A stretch of 64,000 nucleotides of DNA. Origin: AP-15 sp963845735. Lineage in GTDB: Bacteria > Pseudomonadota > Alphaproteobacteria > ATCC43930 > CGMCC-115725. The notes beneath the pieces were generated by a model, which was not told where the DNA came from, ran no database searches, and saw only the letters and a program-made list of their open reading frames with translations. Below are positions 17,183-25,407 of this stretch, in pieces. The translations under genes and the position numbers were made by a program. Positions within the stretch are counted from its first letter, which is position 1. Each line of letters starts with the position of its first letter. The stretch spans positions 372,001 to 436,000 of the forward strand of contig CAWJTR010000001.1 of the NCBI GenBank assembly GCA_963845735.1, written 5' to 3'.

Positions 17183-17875
17183 CTAGCTCAACAGGTAAAC
17201 CCCAACTCGCCTCATGTGGTCTTCAACGCGCCGAACGCCCGGGGTATTCTCGGCGGCAACGACGAGTGCTCGCTTTTCCTGCTCGGAAAGATAGGAGGAC
17301 CACAAATGCACGACACCATCCTTGACGGTCACGTTCGCGGGTGAGACCTCAGCCCATTTTTGTGCCTTCAACTCGGCCAATAGCTCGTCCCGGATCGTGC
17401 GGTCGTCGAGTTCCGCGCTGCTCGGCGGTTCGTTGACCGTCATCGCGAGCGCCCGGACGAGGTTCGCTCGGCTGACGATGCCGACGAGTTTGCCGTCCCG
17501 TACGACGGGCACCCGCTTGATCCGGTTCGTCTCCAGCAGAATAGCGATATCGGCGAGCGGGGTCGTGTCGCTGACCGAGATGACATCGCGCGTCATCACG
17601 TCCTTCACCTCGCGACCATGCGACTTGATGTAATCCCCGGCGAGCTGGTTCGTTGACGCCATCATTTCGAGCCACCAAGAGCGGCGCGGCTCAGTTTCGG
17701 TTTCGCTACGATGTAAGAGATCTCCCTCGCTGACCATGCCGACCACGCAGTGGTCTTTATCGACCACTGGGACCGCGCTGATGCCACGCTCGGCCAGGAG
17801 CTTTGCGACCTCGGCCACGGATGCGTTCTCGCCGACGGTTATCACTTTAGTCGTCATTACTTCTACCGCGCGCAT
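17183..17875 (-). CDS. CBS-CBS-BON domain protein (1)
   Basis: 230 residues: two CBS motifs (VMTTKVITVGENASVAEVAKLLAERGISAVPVVD and VMTRDVISVSDTTPLADIAILLETNRIKRVPVVRDGKLVGIVSRANLV) forming a Bateman module that binds adenine nucleotides, then a BON domain (VTVKDGVVHLWSSYLSEQEKRALVVAAENTPGVRRVEDHM). Start ATG at 17875 with GGAGG. A paralogue with the same layout is at 24691-25377. Proteins like these are common in hypoxia regulons (compare mycobacterial Hrp1), probably sensing energy charge. A FixK-type box lies 59 bp upstream. Confidence 0.85.
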   Translation of the reverse strand: MRAVEVMTTKVITVGENASVAEVAKLLAERGISAVPVVDKDHCVVGMVSEGDLLHRSETETEPRRSWWLEMMASTNQLAGDYIKSHGREVKDVMTRDVISVSDTTPLADIAILLETNRIKRVPVVRDGKLVGIVSRANLVRALAMTVNEPPSSAELDDRTIRDELLAELKAQKWAEVSPANVTVKDGVVHLWSSYLSEQEKRALVVAAENTPGVRRVEDHMRRVGVYLLS

Positions 17876-17933
17876 CGGAACGCCTCCGGAGTTGCTTTCC
17901 GGTTCACTAGACTGCGGGAGCCGCTATACCGCA

Positions 17934-17947
17934 TTGACCCAGATCAA
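17934..17947 (-). promoter_or_regulatory. FNR/FixK-type box upstream of CBS-BON (1)
   Basis: TTGACCCAGATCAA, 59 bp before the ATG at 17875. Confidence 0.78.
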
Positions 17948-18021
17948 CCCGCCGGAGCACAGGCCGCAGCCGTTTGCATCGCGGCGCCTCGTACGGTTTT
18001 GTCGGTAGTATCAATCGTCCA

Positions 18022-18210
18022 CTAAATACATCGAGATCGCGAGGCCAGTTCGACGAGCCAGCGCTCTTCGCTTTCGCAAAGGTCTTTCAGCGGACATACG
18101 GGGCAACGTTTCCCGTCATCATCGTGCCCCCTGTTTTGACAGGCCGCGCGAAGTGTACAAGCCGGCGAGACGGGGTAATAGCTGTCAGGCTTGGCGAGCT
18201 TATCGTTCAT
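18022..18210 (-). CDS. small Cys-rich protein, possible Fe-S or Zn binder
   Basis: 62 residues with cysteines at 18, 24, 36, 39, 45 and 61. The stretch C24-x11-C36-PV-C39-PLKDL-C45 resembles the C-x6-C-x2-C-x5-C iron-sulfur loop of endonuclease III/MutY, especially CPxCPLxxLC, but the helicase/glycosylase body is absent. The start ATG at 18210 is preceded by AGAGG. A FixK-type box lies 58 bp upstream and nothing else shares the transcript, so it is an independently oxygen-regulated small protein. The metal and the function are inference. Confidence 0.65.
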   Translation of the reverse strand: MNDKLAKPDSYYPVSPACTLRAACQNRGHDDDGKRCPVCPLKDLCESEERWLVELASRSRCI

Positions 18211-18268
18211 GTGCGCCTCTTCAGGCGGAGCGGGCTTGTATCAGACGATCGAAAACCGGAGAAGCGCG

Positions 18269-18282
18269 TTGATCCAAATCAG
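18269..18282 (-). promoter_or_regulatory. FNR/FixK-type box upstream of the Cys-rich protein
   Basis: TTGATCCAAATCAG, one mismatch, 58 bp before the ATG at 18210. Confidence 0.7.
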
Positions 18283-18311
18283 AATCTCGCTGCGGGAGCG
18301 GGGAGCGGGGT

Positions 18312-19437
18312 TTACATCGCAGCAGCGGTGACCTTGCGGAAGCGCAGTAAAGCGAGCCCAAGAAACAATCCGCCGATCAGCGCGACGGCGGCAAACTGCG
18401 GCCACACAACGGCTAAGCCGGCGCCGCGGTAGAGGATCGCCTGGGCGAACGACACGAAATGCGCGGTCGGCGACGCCTGCATGACTGTCGCCAGCCATGG
18501 CGGCATGCTCTCGAGCGGCGTATTGCTGCCGGAAAGCATCGCCAGCGGCATGTAGACAAGCATAAAGAGCAGGCCAAGCTGCGGCATCGAACGCGCCACG
18601 GTGCCAAGGAAGATGCCGACCGCAGTCGCAAAAAACAGGTAGACCGCCACGCCGACCATGAACAGCGGGATCGACCCGGCGATCGGAATGTGGAGCAGCC
18701 CGCGCACGACGAGGTTGAGCGAGAGGCCGACCGCCACGAGTGATCACTAGCCCGTTTGCCCAGATCTTCGCCATCGCGATCTCGAACGGGGTCAGCGGCA
18801 TGACCAAGAGGTGGTCCATCGTGCCGTGCTCGCGCTCGCGGACGATGGCGGCGCCCGAAAGTACGATCGCCAGCATCGTGATGAAGTTGATGATCCCCAT
18901 GACGCTGGTGAACCAACTCGTCTCGACATTCGGGTTGAATTCGATGCGCACCACGAGATTGACCGGCGACAGCGCGGTGCCTTCGGCGCGGGAGAGAAAA
19001 TCGTTGATCTCGGTCATGATGATCTGCTGCGCATAGTCGGAACCGAGCCCGGCCTGCACCATCGCGGTCGCATCCACGTTGAGTTGGATCACGGGCTGGC
19101 GGCCGGCGAGGACATCACGCGCGAAATTCGGCGGGATGTCGACAACGAAGGTGTACCTGCCGCTGTTCATCAGTGGAACGATGTCGCGCTCGGCGATCGG
19201 CCGCGCCAACTGGAAGTAAGGCGGCAAAAACGCGCGGGTGATGCGGCGCGACAGTTCGGAATGATCCTCGTCGACGATGCCGACCGAGGCATTGTGCACC
19301 TCTTGCGAATTGCTTTGCGCCTGCGCGATGACGGCGAGGGAAAACGCGTAGAAGACCAATGCCAGCAGCACGTAATCGTGCAGGAAGCTGCGCAATTCCT
19401 TAGTGCCGAGCCAAAAGATGTTGGCGATTTTTTGCAC
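18312..19437 (-). CDS. ABC-2 type permease (YhhJ-like), frame break near 18740
   Basis: The N-terminal frame (19437 to about 18740) has one membrane segment (LHDYVLLALVFYAFSLAVIAQ), a large periplasmic domain, then IINFITMLAIVLSGAAIVREREHGTMDHLLVMPLTPFEIAMAKIWANGLVIT. The C-terminal frame (about 18737 to 18312) adds the remaining membrane segments up to GLALLRFRKVTAAAM. The two join naturally with a one-base correction. REREHGTMDHLLVMPL is the ABC-2 permease signature. It lies 12 bp after the ATPase gene and matches the last gene of yhiI-rbbA-yhhJ-type exporter operons. The tail is duplicated at 8149. Confidence 0.78.
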
Positions 19438-19449
19438 CGCGGTGTCTTC

Positions 19450-22245
19450 CTAACGCTCCTGCTTGCGCAACAGCAGGAGACTGAGCGATGTCAGGACCGG
19501 AATGAAGATCGCGAGAATGGCCAGGTTGCCGGCAAGATCGGAAAAGCCGAGGCCCTTCGTGAAGGTGCCGACGCAGACCGGCAGGAAATAGGTCATCGGG
19601 AAACCGCGGCCCATGATCCATGCGATCCCGGAGATCGAGGATACCGGGACCTGCCAACCGGCAAACATTGTGGCCGGCAGAAAGGTCAAAATGGCGGTCC
19701 CGAACAGCGCGGCGATCTGAGTGCGGGTGAATGTGGAAATCAGCATGCCATAAGCCGTCGTCGTGGTGACATAGATCAGGACGCCGAGGAACAGAGTCGG
19801 AAAACTTCCTTTGAGCGGCACCCGAAAAACGAACAGTGCCATCGCAAACATCAGGGCGAAATTGACTGTCGCGACCCCGATGTAGGGTAGCTGCTTACCG
19901 AGCAGAAATTCGATGCGGGTAACAGGCGTCACATAAAGATTAGTGATCGAGCCGAGCTCTTTTTCCCGGACGATGGCAAGCGCCATCAGGATCGCCGGGA
20001 ACAACGCCAGCAGCAAGGACATGGTCGCAGGAACCATCGCATAGATGCTGTCGAAATTCTGGTTGTACTTGAAGCGGATCTCGATATCGGCGGGCGCGGC
20101 CGGCGCCGGCTGGCTCGTCGTCACGATCGGATCAGATAGGTAAAGTTGATGCATGGCTTGGAGATAGCCGCGGATCGTCTGGGCGATGAACGGCCTTGCG
20201 CCGTCGATCCAGGCAGCGACCCAAGTGGGCCGCCCGCGCTCGATATCTCGGCCGAAGCCGGGCGGGATTTCGATTGCGGCCTCGATGCCGCCGTTCTGCA
20301 GCCGCCGCTGGAGATCGGCATAGTCGGCAAGCGGGGCCTTTTCAACGAAGTAGGTCGAGCCGCGCAATTCCTCGAGATAGGCGCGGCTTTCGTGGCTCTG
20401 ATCGTGATCGAGCACAGCGAACGTAAGATTGTTGACGTCGGTCGAGATGCCGAACCCGAAAACGAGCATCATGAAGGCGGTGCCGAACAAGGCGAACCCG
20501 ACCCGGATCGGATCGCGTACCAGTTCCAGCGTTTCGCGGATCGTGCAGGCGACCAGGCGCCGCAGGCTGAAGGACGAGCCCCCGCTCGGCGGCCGCGGCG
20601 CGCCGCTGGGTCCCGCCGTCTCTTCGGCCACGGGGGCGGGCTCCGCCGCCGGGACGACGCCACGCGATCCGCTCGCCTCTTCGAGGTAGCTGATGAACGC
20701 ATCCTCGAGCGTAGCGGCGCCGCGCGCGTTGACGAGACCCGCGGATGTATCGGTCGCCAGCACGCGACCGGAATCCATCAGCGAAATGCGGTCGCAGCGC
20801 TCGGCCTCGTTCATGAAATGGGTCGAAACGAAGATCGTCACGCCTTCATTGCGCGACAGATCGATCAGCAATTCCCAGAACCGATCGCGCGCCAGCGGGT
20901 CGACGCCCGAAGTCGGCTCGTCAAGGATCAGCATCTCGGGCTCGTGAACGATCGCGACGGCGAGCGACAGCCGCTGGCGGATGCCGAGCGGCAGGTCCTC
21001 GGCGCGCTGATCGACATGGTCGGCAAGGCCGAAGCGCTCGATCAGTTCGGCGATGCGCGCCTTTCCCTCCCGCACCGGAAGATGGAACAGGCGGGCGTGG
21101 AGCTGAAGGTTCTGGCGAACCGTCAGCTCGGAGTAGAGCGAGAACGACTGTGACATATAGCCGACGCGCTTGCGCGCGCCGAGGTCGCTGGCATCGAGCG
21201 GCCGTCCGAACAGCAGCGCCTCGCCCTCGCTCGCCGGCAAGAGCCCGGTCAGCATCTTCATCGTGGTCGTCTTGCCGCACCCATTCGAGCCGACGAAACC
21301 GAAGATCTCGCCGCGCTCGATGGCAAAGCTGACGTGGTCGACCGCGGTGAAATCGCCGAACCGGCGAGTGAGGCCGCGCGCCACAATCACCGGCTCGGTC
21401 TCGATCGACCGGCGCGGCGGGATTTGCAATGCGCGGTGACTGGCCCTCTGCTGTTGCGGGAGCAGTGTGATGAAAGCGTCCTCGACAGTCCGTGCCCCCG
21501 TCGCCGCCTTGAGTTCCGCCGGCGTGCCGGCCGCCAGAATCTTTCCGGTATTCATTGCGACGAGCCAGTCGAACCGCTCGGCCTCTTCCATATAGGCGGT
21601 CGCGACGACGACGCTCATGCCCAAGCGGCGTCCGCGGATCCGCGCGATCAGCTCCCAGAACTGGCGACGTGACAGCGGGTCGACGCCGGTCGTCGGCTCG
21701 TCGAGGATCAACAGATCGGGATCGTGGATCAGCGAGCAGCAGAGCCCCAGCTTTTGCTTCATGCCGCCTGATAATTTCTTTGCCGGGCGGTCGGCAAACG
21801 GCGCCAGCCCGGTGCTGGCAAGAAGCTCGGCAATGCGCCGTTCCCGCTCGGTGGCGGACTGTCCGAACAGGCGGCCAAAATATTCGATGTTCTCGCGGAT
21901 GCTGAGATCGGGATACAGATTCTTTCCGAGCCCTTGCGGCATATAGGCGATGCGGGGGCAAACGGCCGCGCGATGCGCCGCATCGGCCATGTCGCCGTCG
22001 AGAACCCAGACTTTTCCGGACTGAATATGGCGGGCGCCGGCGATGATGGCGAGCAATGACGACTTGCCGACGCCGTCCGGCCCGATCACCCCGACGAGGC
22101 AGCCGGCGGGAAGCGTCAGTGTGACGCCATCAATGGCGATGGTCTTGCCATAACGCTGGGTAATTCCCGCGATGCGCACAACCGCGCCGTTTTCTCCTGT
22201 CGTGCCGAGGCCATTTTCTGCAGTCGTGCCGCTTGCAGCGGTCAT
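19450..22245 (-). CDS. RbbA/YhiH-type ABC protein: two ATPase domains fused to an ABC-2 permease
   Basis: 931 residues. ATPase 1: Walker A GPDGVGKSS, signature LSGGMKQKL, Walker B LLILDEPTTGVDP. ATPase 2: Walker A GSNGCGKTT, degenerate signature LPLGIRQRL, Walker B MLILDEPTSGVDP. The permease domain (from about residue 565) has one early membrane segment, a periplasmic loop, and a late cluster (ATMSLLLALFPAILMALAIVREKELGSITNLYVTPV). This fused layout is typical of RbbA (YhiH). The start ATG at 22245 overlaps the HlyD stop by 4 nt. An exporter of unknown substrate. Confidence 0.87.
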   Translation of the reverse strand: MTAASGTTAENGLGTTGENGAVVRIAGITQRYGKTIAIDGVTLTLPAGCLVGVIGPDGVGKSSLLAIIAGARHIQSGKVWVLDGDMADAAHRAAVCPRIAYMPQGLGKNLYPDLSIRENIEYFGRLFGQSATERERRIAELLASTGLAPFADRPAKKLSGGMKQKLGLCCSLIHDPDLLILDEPTTGVDPLSRRQFWELIARIRGRRLGMSVVVATAYMEEAERFDWLVAMNTGKILAAGTPAELKAATGARTVEDAFITLLPQQQRASHRALQIPPRRSIETEPVIVARGLTRRFGDFTAVDHVSFAIERGEIFGFVGSNGCGKTTTMKMLTGLLPASEGEALLFGRPLDASDLGARKRVGYMSQSFSLYSELTVRQNLQLHARLFHLPVREGKARIAELIERFGLADHVDQRAEDLPLGIRQRLSLAVAIVHEPEMLILDEPTSGVDPLARDRFWELLIDLSRNEGVTIFVSTHFMNEAERCDRISLMDSGRVLATDTSAGLVNARGAATLEDAFISYLEEASGSRGVVPAAEPAPVAEETAGPSGAPRPPSGGSSFSLRRLVACTIRETLELVRDPIRVGFALFGTAFMMLVFGFGISTDVNNLTFAVLDHDQSHESRAYLEELRGSTYFVEKAPLADYADLQRRLQNGGIEAAIEIPPGFGRDIERGRPTWVAAWIDGARPFIAQTIRGYLQAMHQLYLSDPIVTTSQPAPAAPADIEIRFKYNQNFDSIYAMVPATMSLLLALFPAILMALAIVREKELGSITNLYVTPVTRIEFLLGKQLPYIGVATVNFALMFAMALFVFRVPLKGSFPTLFLGVLIYVTTTTAYGMLISTFTRTQIAALFGTAILTFLPATMFAGWQVPVSSISGIAWIMGRGFPMTYFLPVCVGTFTKGLGFSDLAGNLAILAIFIPVLTSLSLLLLRKQER

Positions 22246-23365
22246 GACGGGGCCGGAGCGCGGGGAGGTGCGCTCGGTTGCAGGCTGGCCGGCCAAGCAA
22301 CGGAAGAATCGGTGCGGACATAGGCGACCCCGGGCAGCCCGCTTCTGACCATCGCCTCGCGACCTTTGAGCCGCTCCCGATCAATCCGCACCCGGATCCG
22401 GAACATCAGCTTGTCGCGCTCATCCTTGGTCTCGACAGTTTTCGGTGTGAACTGCGCCTCGCTCGCGACAAACACGACCTTGGCCGGGATCACATGCGCG
22501 GGATAGGCGTCAAGGACGATGCGGGCCTCGGCGCCGATCCTCACCCGGCCGGCTTCTGTCGTCGGCAAATAAATGTCCATGTAGACATAGGAGGCGTCGA
22601 GCATCGTGAAGACTTTGCCGCCAGCGGGCAGAACCTCGCCGACATTGGCGACACGGTATTCGATCGGACCATCTTTTGGTGCGACGAGAGCATTATCAAC
22701 GATATTGACCCGGTACAGCTCGACATCGTGCTCGGCGGCGTCGAGCGCGTGCTGCGCCTCAGCGACCTTTTCGTTTGCGGCATTTTCCGCCGCAACAGCG
22801 GCATTTCTCAGCTGAGTCTGCTGATCGAGCAATTCGACCGTGGCATAACCCCGAGGGACGAGCGCGCTAGTGCGGTCGAGTTCTTGCTGGGTAAACTTCA
22901 CTTGCGTCTGCTGCTGCGCGAGATTGGCCTTGGCCTCGTCGAGCGCGCGACGCGCTAGTTGCACCAGGGCTGTATCCTTTTTGAGCGTCGCCTGCAGATC
23001 CTTTGTATCCATCACCGCGACGACCTGACCCGCCCTTACCAAATCGCCTTCATCGGCGAAAAGCTTCAAAACGCGGCCGGCAAACTTGGTGTCGATGTCG
23101 ATTTCGTCGGCCTCGAGCCGGCCATTGCCCGAAGCGATGCCGGGCGGCAGGCCCGATCCCGAGTGAAGCCACCAGTAACCGGCCGCAGCCGCGGCGGTCA
23201 GCAGCACGAGGGGCAGCAGAGCCGTCTGAGCCAGCGCCGTGGGGCGCGCGCATTCGGCGCCGGCGGCACTACCGCCGGCAATTGCACGGAGGCTGGCGGC
23301 CCGATGATCTCGGCACGGGCTGCGGGGCTCTCGGCGCGGATATCGGGAGTCTTGTCTGTGGTCAT
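22242..23365 (-). CDS. HlyD/YhiI-type membrane fusion protein, frame break near 23235
   Basis: The N-terminus MTTDKTPDIRAESPAARAEII is in one frame from the ATG at 23365. Near 23235 the reading continues in another frame with the anchor LLPLVLLTAAAAAGYWWLHSG. It goes on as a classic fusion protein: lipoyl-like strand NGRLEADEIDIDTKFAGRVLKLFADEGDLVRAGQVVAVMD, coiled-coil hairpin (ALVQLARRALDEAKANLAQQQTQ...), then the second lipoyl half and beta-barrel (DNALVAPKDGPIEYRVANVGEVLPAGGKVFTMLD). It links the RbbA-type inner-membrane ABC protein to the periplasm. The break may be an indel at a C-run. Confidence 0.78.
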
Positions 23366-23399
23366 CGGCGTGATCCGGGTTTGCGTTATGGCACCGGAG

Positions 23400-23560
23400 C
23401 CACGATTGTTCCAGGCTGGCGCGGACCAGCTCGATAAGCCAGGCAACGGCAAGTGGTTTCTCCAAGTTGCCGTGACCCCGAGCTTGCCCGCGCTCGGTGA
23501 TGGCGCATCGAGCCGGCCGCTGATCAGCATCGTCGGAACGAAAACCGCTTCGGGCTGCAA
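23400..23560 (-). pseudogene. receiver-domain remnant (FixJ-receiver-like)
   Basis: One frame gives FVPTMLISGRLDAPSPSAGKLGVTA (about 23465-23542) and the next gives EKPLAVAWLIELVRASLEQSW (about 23400-23462). Together they match the C-terminal half of the intact receiver at 15780-16184 (LPVILISGRLDTSTRERAASLGVTK / DKPFAASRLVNLIQVTLSEP). The phospho-acceptor half is missing. It lies just upstream of the HlyD gene. Confidence 0.6.
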
Positions 23561-23642
23561 TGCGTCAACTGTAGCAGCAACCGGAAAGATACTTCCGCTG
23601 CGACCGGGAGCACGCTGGCCGCGGCGTGCACTGGCCGATGTC

Positions 23643-23693
23643 ATGCGGGGAGCGCGACTAGATCAGCGGTGGTGTGCCAATTGCCATATACGA
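23643..23693 (+). pseudogene. cytochrome c fragment
   Basis: The plus strand encodes RGARLDQRWCANCHIRSG, close to GAQLARQWCANCHVIS of the intact cytochrome at 16395-16712. Similarity stops after the haem motif. Only about 17 codons remain, so this is a tentative call. Confidence 0.4.
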
Positions 23694-23737
23694 TCAGGGC
23701 TCACGCTGACCTCGGGATTCCTGCCACGCGAGCGGGC

Positions 23738-24448
23738 TCAGGCTTCACCGACCGCTTCGAGCGCACCCAGGTCGCGCAGCTCGATCCGGTGCGGATTTGG
23801 GATCGCGACGGACCCGGCGCGCTTGAAGGCGGACAGCACGCGGCACACGGTTTCGATCGTCAGGCCGAGATAATCGGCAATGTCATTGCGCGACATTGGC
23901 AGGTCGACCACTCGTCTGGTGTCGCGCCGCTCGGACATCTCCAGAAGGAAGCTCGCGACCCGCTCCGGCGCAGTCATCCGCCCCAGCAACAGCGTCCGGG
24001 TCTGGGCATGGGCCAGATCGCGCAAGGTCATATCGCACAGGCAGCGGGCCAGCAGCGGGTTCTCGTCGATCAAACGCTCGGTCGCGCGACGCGGGTAGCG
24101 CATCACGATAACCTTGCCCACTGCTTCCGCCGAAAACACCCGTTCGCTGATGTTTTCGAACCCAAAGCAGTCGCCGCCGAAGCAGAATTCGGCAATATGG
24201 CGGCGGCCATCGGCAAGTAGCTTCGAGACCCGCACCGTCCCCGAGACCACCTTGTACCATCCATCCGACGGATCGCCCTCGGCATAGATCTCTTCGTCGC
24301 GCGCAAAGCTGCGGCGAGAGCCGATCCGCTCGAGCGCAATCAGCGCATCGAGCTGGCCGGACTGGGCAATGGCGGTGCCGTCCAGGCCGAGAGGATGCGA
24401 AGCGTCGGTGAGGCCGTTGGCGCCGAAATGATCGAATTGTCTGAACAT
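23738..24448 (-). CDS. fixK: FixK-type Crp/Fnr transcription regulator
   Basis: 236 residues: cNMP-type beta-roll (RSFARDEEIYAEGDPSDGWYKVVSGTVRVSKLLADGRRHIAEFCFGGDCFGFEN), long dimer helix, and HTH with the recognition stretch MSRNDIADYLGLTIETVCRVLSAFKRAG. The E-x2-x-R of ETVCR is the FNR/FixK readout that recognises TTGAT half-sites. The N-terminal four-Cys [4Fe-4S] motif of FNR is absent, so this is the FixK class, acting downstream of FixLJ rather than sensing O2 directly. Start ATG at 24448 (GGAGGG four bases upstream) rather than 24460. It is the most likely binder of the nine boxes in this window. Confidence 0.87.
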   Translation of the reverse strand: MFRQFDHFGANGLTDASHPLGLDGTAIAQSGQLDALIALERIGSRRSFARDEEIYAEGDPSDGWYKVVSGTVRVSKLLADGRRHIAEFCFGGDCFGFENISERVFSAEAVGKVIVMRYPRRATERLIDENPLLARCLCDMTLRDLAHAQTRTLLLGRMTAPERVASFLLEMSERRDTRRVVDLPMSRNDIADYLGLTIETVCRVLSAFKRAGSVAIPNPHRIELRDLGALEAVGEA

Positions 24449-24518
24449 CTGTCCCTCCATCCGCTTGGGATCGTCGGGACAATGGCGAAGACCTGAGGCC
24501 GCAGAAATCCGTATTGGT

Positions 24519-24551
24519 CCTTACGGGATGCTACCTACGGGAAACTACGTA
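24519..24551 (-). promoter_or_regulatory. possible FixJ-binding region upstream of fixK
   Basis: The minus strand has TACGTAGTTTCCCGTAGG (24534-24551) and a partly repeated CATCCCGTAAGG (24519-24530). TACGTAGTTTCCC-like sequence is what I recall from rhizobial fixK promoters bound by FixJ. The region lies 71-103 bp before the fixK ATG, which suits a NarL-type activator. No FixK-type box is seen here. Confidence 0.5.
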
Positions 24552-24690
24552 TTATCCGCCCGCGCAATCATTGCCGGCTGCGGCGTATAACGGTCGACGA
24601 AACTGCGGCGCGTATCCGCTCAGCGAAGGGTGCCGAATAGCAAGGCGCGTTTGTGAACAGGCATGCCGTGCGGTATTCGGAGCATCGCGA

Positions 24691-25377
24691 TTACCTTCCC
24701 GCGCCCGGTTCGAGCTTCCGAAGCAGGTCGCGGACCTCCTTGACCCCAGGGACGTTCTCGGCGGCAATGCGCAGCGCAACTCGCTGCCGCTCATCGGTTA
24801 GAAAGCCTTGTAATTCAACCACGCCATTATCGACGACGATATCAACCGAATGGTGCGGCACCCAGGCCTGTCGCGCCAGCTCCGCCAAGAGTTGTTCGCG
24901 TATCGCAGCATCACTCACCGGTACAGCGGCCGGTTTTGGCGATCCCACAACAAACGCGTGTAAGATATCGGCGCGAGCGACGATTCCCACCAAGGCCTCG
25001 CCTCGGACAACGGGAAGTCGCTTAATATGATGACGTTCCATTAATCGGACAGCGTCCTCGAGAGAGGCATCCTCGGCGACCGTCACCACATCGGCGGTCA
25101 TTACTTCCCCGACGTGGCGCCCATGAGCATGCGTATATTCCTCAGCGAGCCGCCCTGGGTCCGTCAGGAGCTCAATCCATCGCGGTTGATGCCGTTCGGT
25201 TCCGGTTTCAAACCGACGCAAGAAATCACCCTCTGTCACCATGCCGACAAGCTTGCCGTGGTCGACCACGGGGAAGCCGCTCAAATTGTATTGCAGCATT
25301 AGCTGCGCCGCCCTCCGCATCGAATCTCCGGGGGAGACCGAGATCACACCGCGGGTCATAACATCAGCTACTTGCAT
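24691..25377 (-). CDS. CBS-CBS-BON domain protein (2)
   Basis: 228 residues, paralogue of the protein at 17183-17875: CBS1 (VMTRGVISVSPGDSMRRAAQLMLQYNLSGFPVVDHGKLVGMVTEGDFLRR), CBS2 (VMTADVVTVAEDASLEDAVRLMERHHIKRLPVVRGEALVGIVARADIL), and BON (VDIVVDNGVVELQGFLTDERQRVALRIAAENVPGVKEVRDLL). Start ATG at 25377 with GGGAG five bases upstream. It begins 30 bp after the gap stop, so it is in the gap operon and under the box at 26533. Confidence 0.85.
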   Translation of the reverse strand: MQVADVMTRGVISVSPGDSMRRAAQLMLQYNLSGFPVVDHGKLVGMVTEGDFLRRFETGTERHQPRWIELLTDPGRLAEEYTHAHGRHVGEVMTADVVTVAEDASLEDAVRLMERHHIKRLPVVRGEALVGIVARADILHAFVVGSPKPAAVPVSDAAIREQLLAELARQAWVPHHSVDIVVDNGVVELQGFLTDERQRVALRIAAENVPGVKEVRDLLRKLEPGAGR

Positions 25378-25407
25378 CGCCGCTCCCCACAACAGTTCGC
25401 CGATCTT

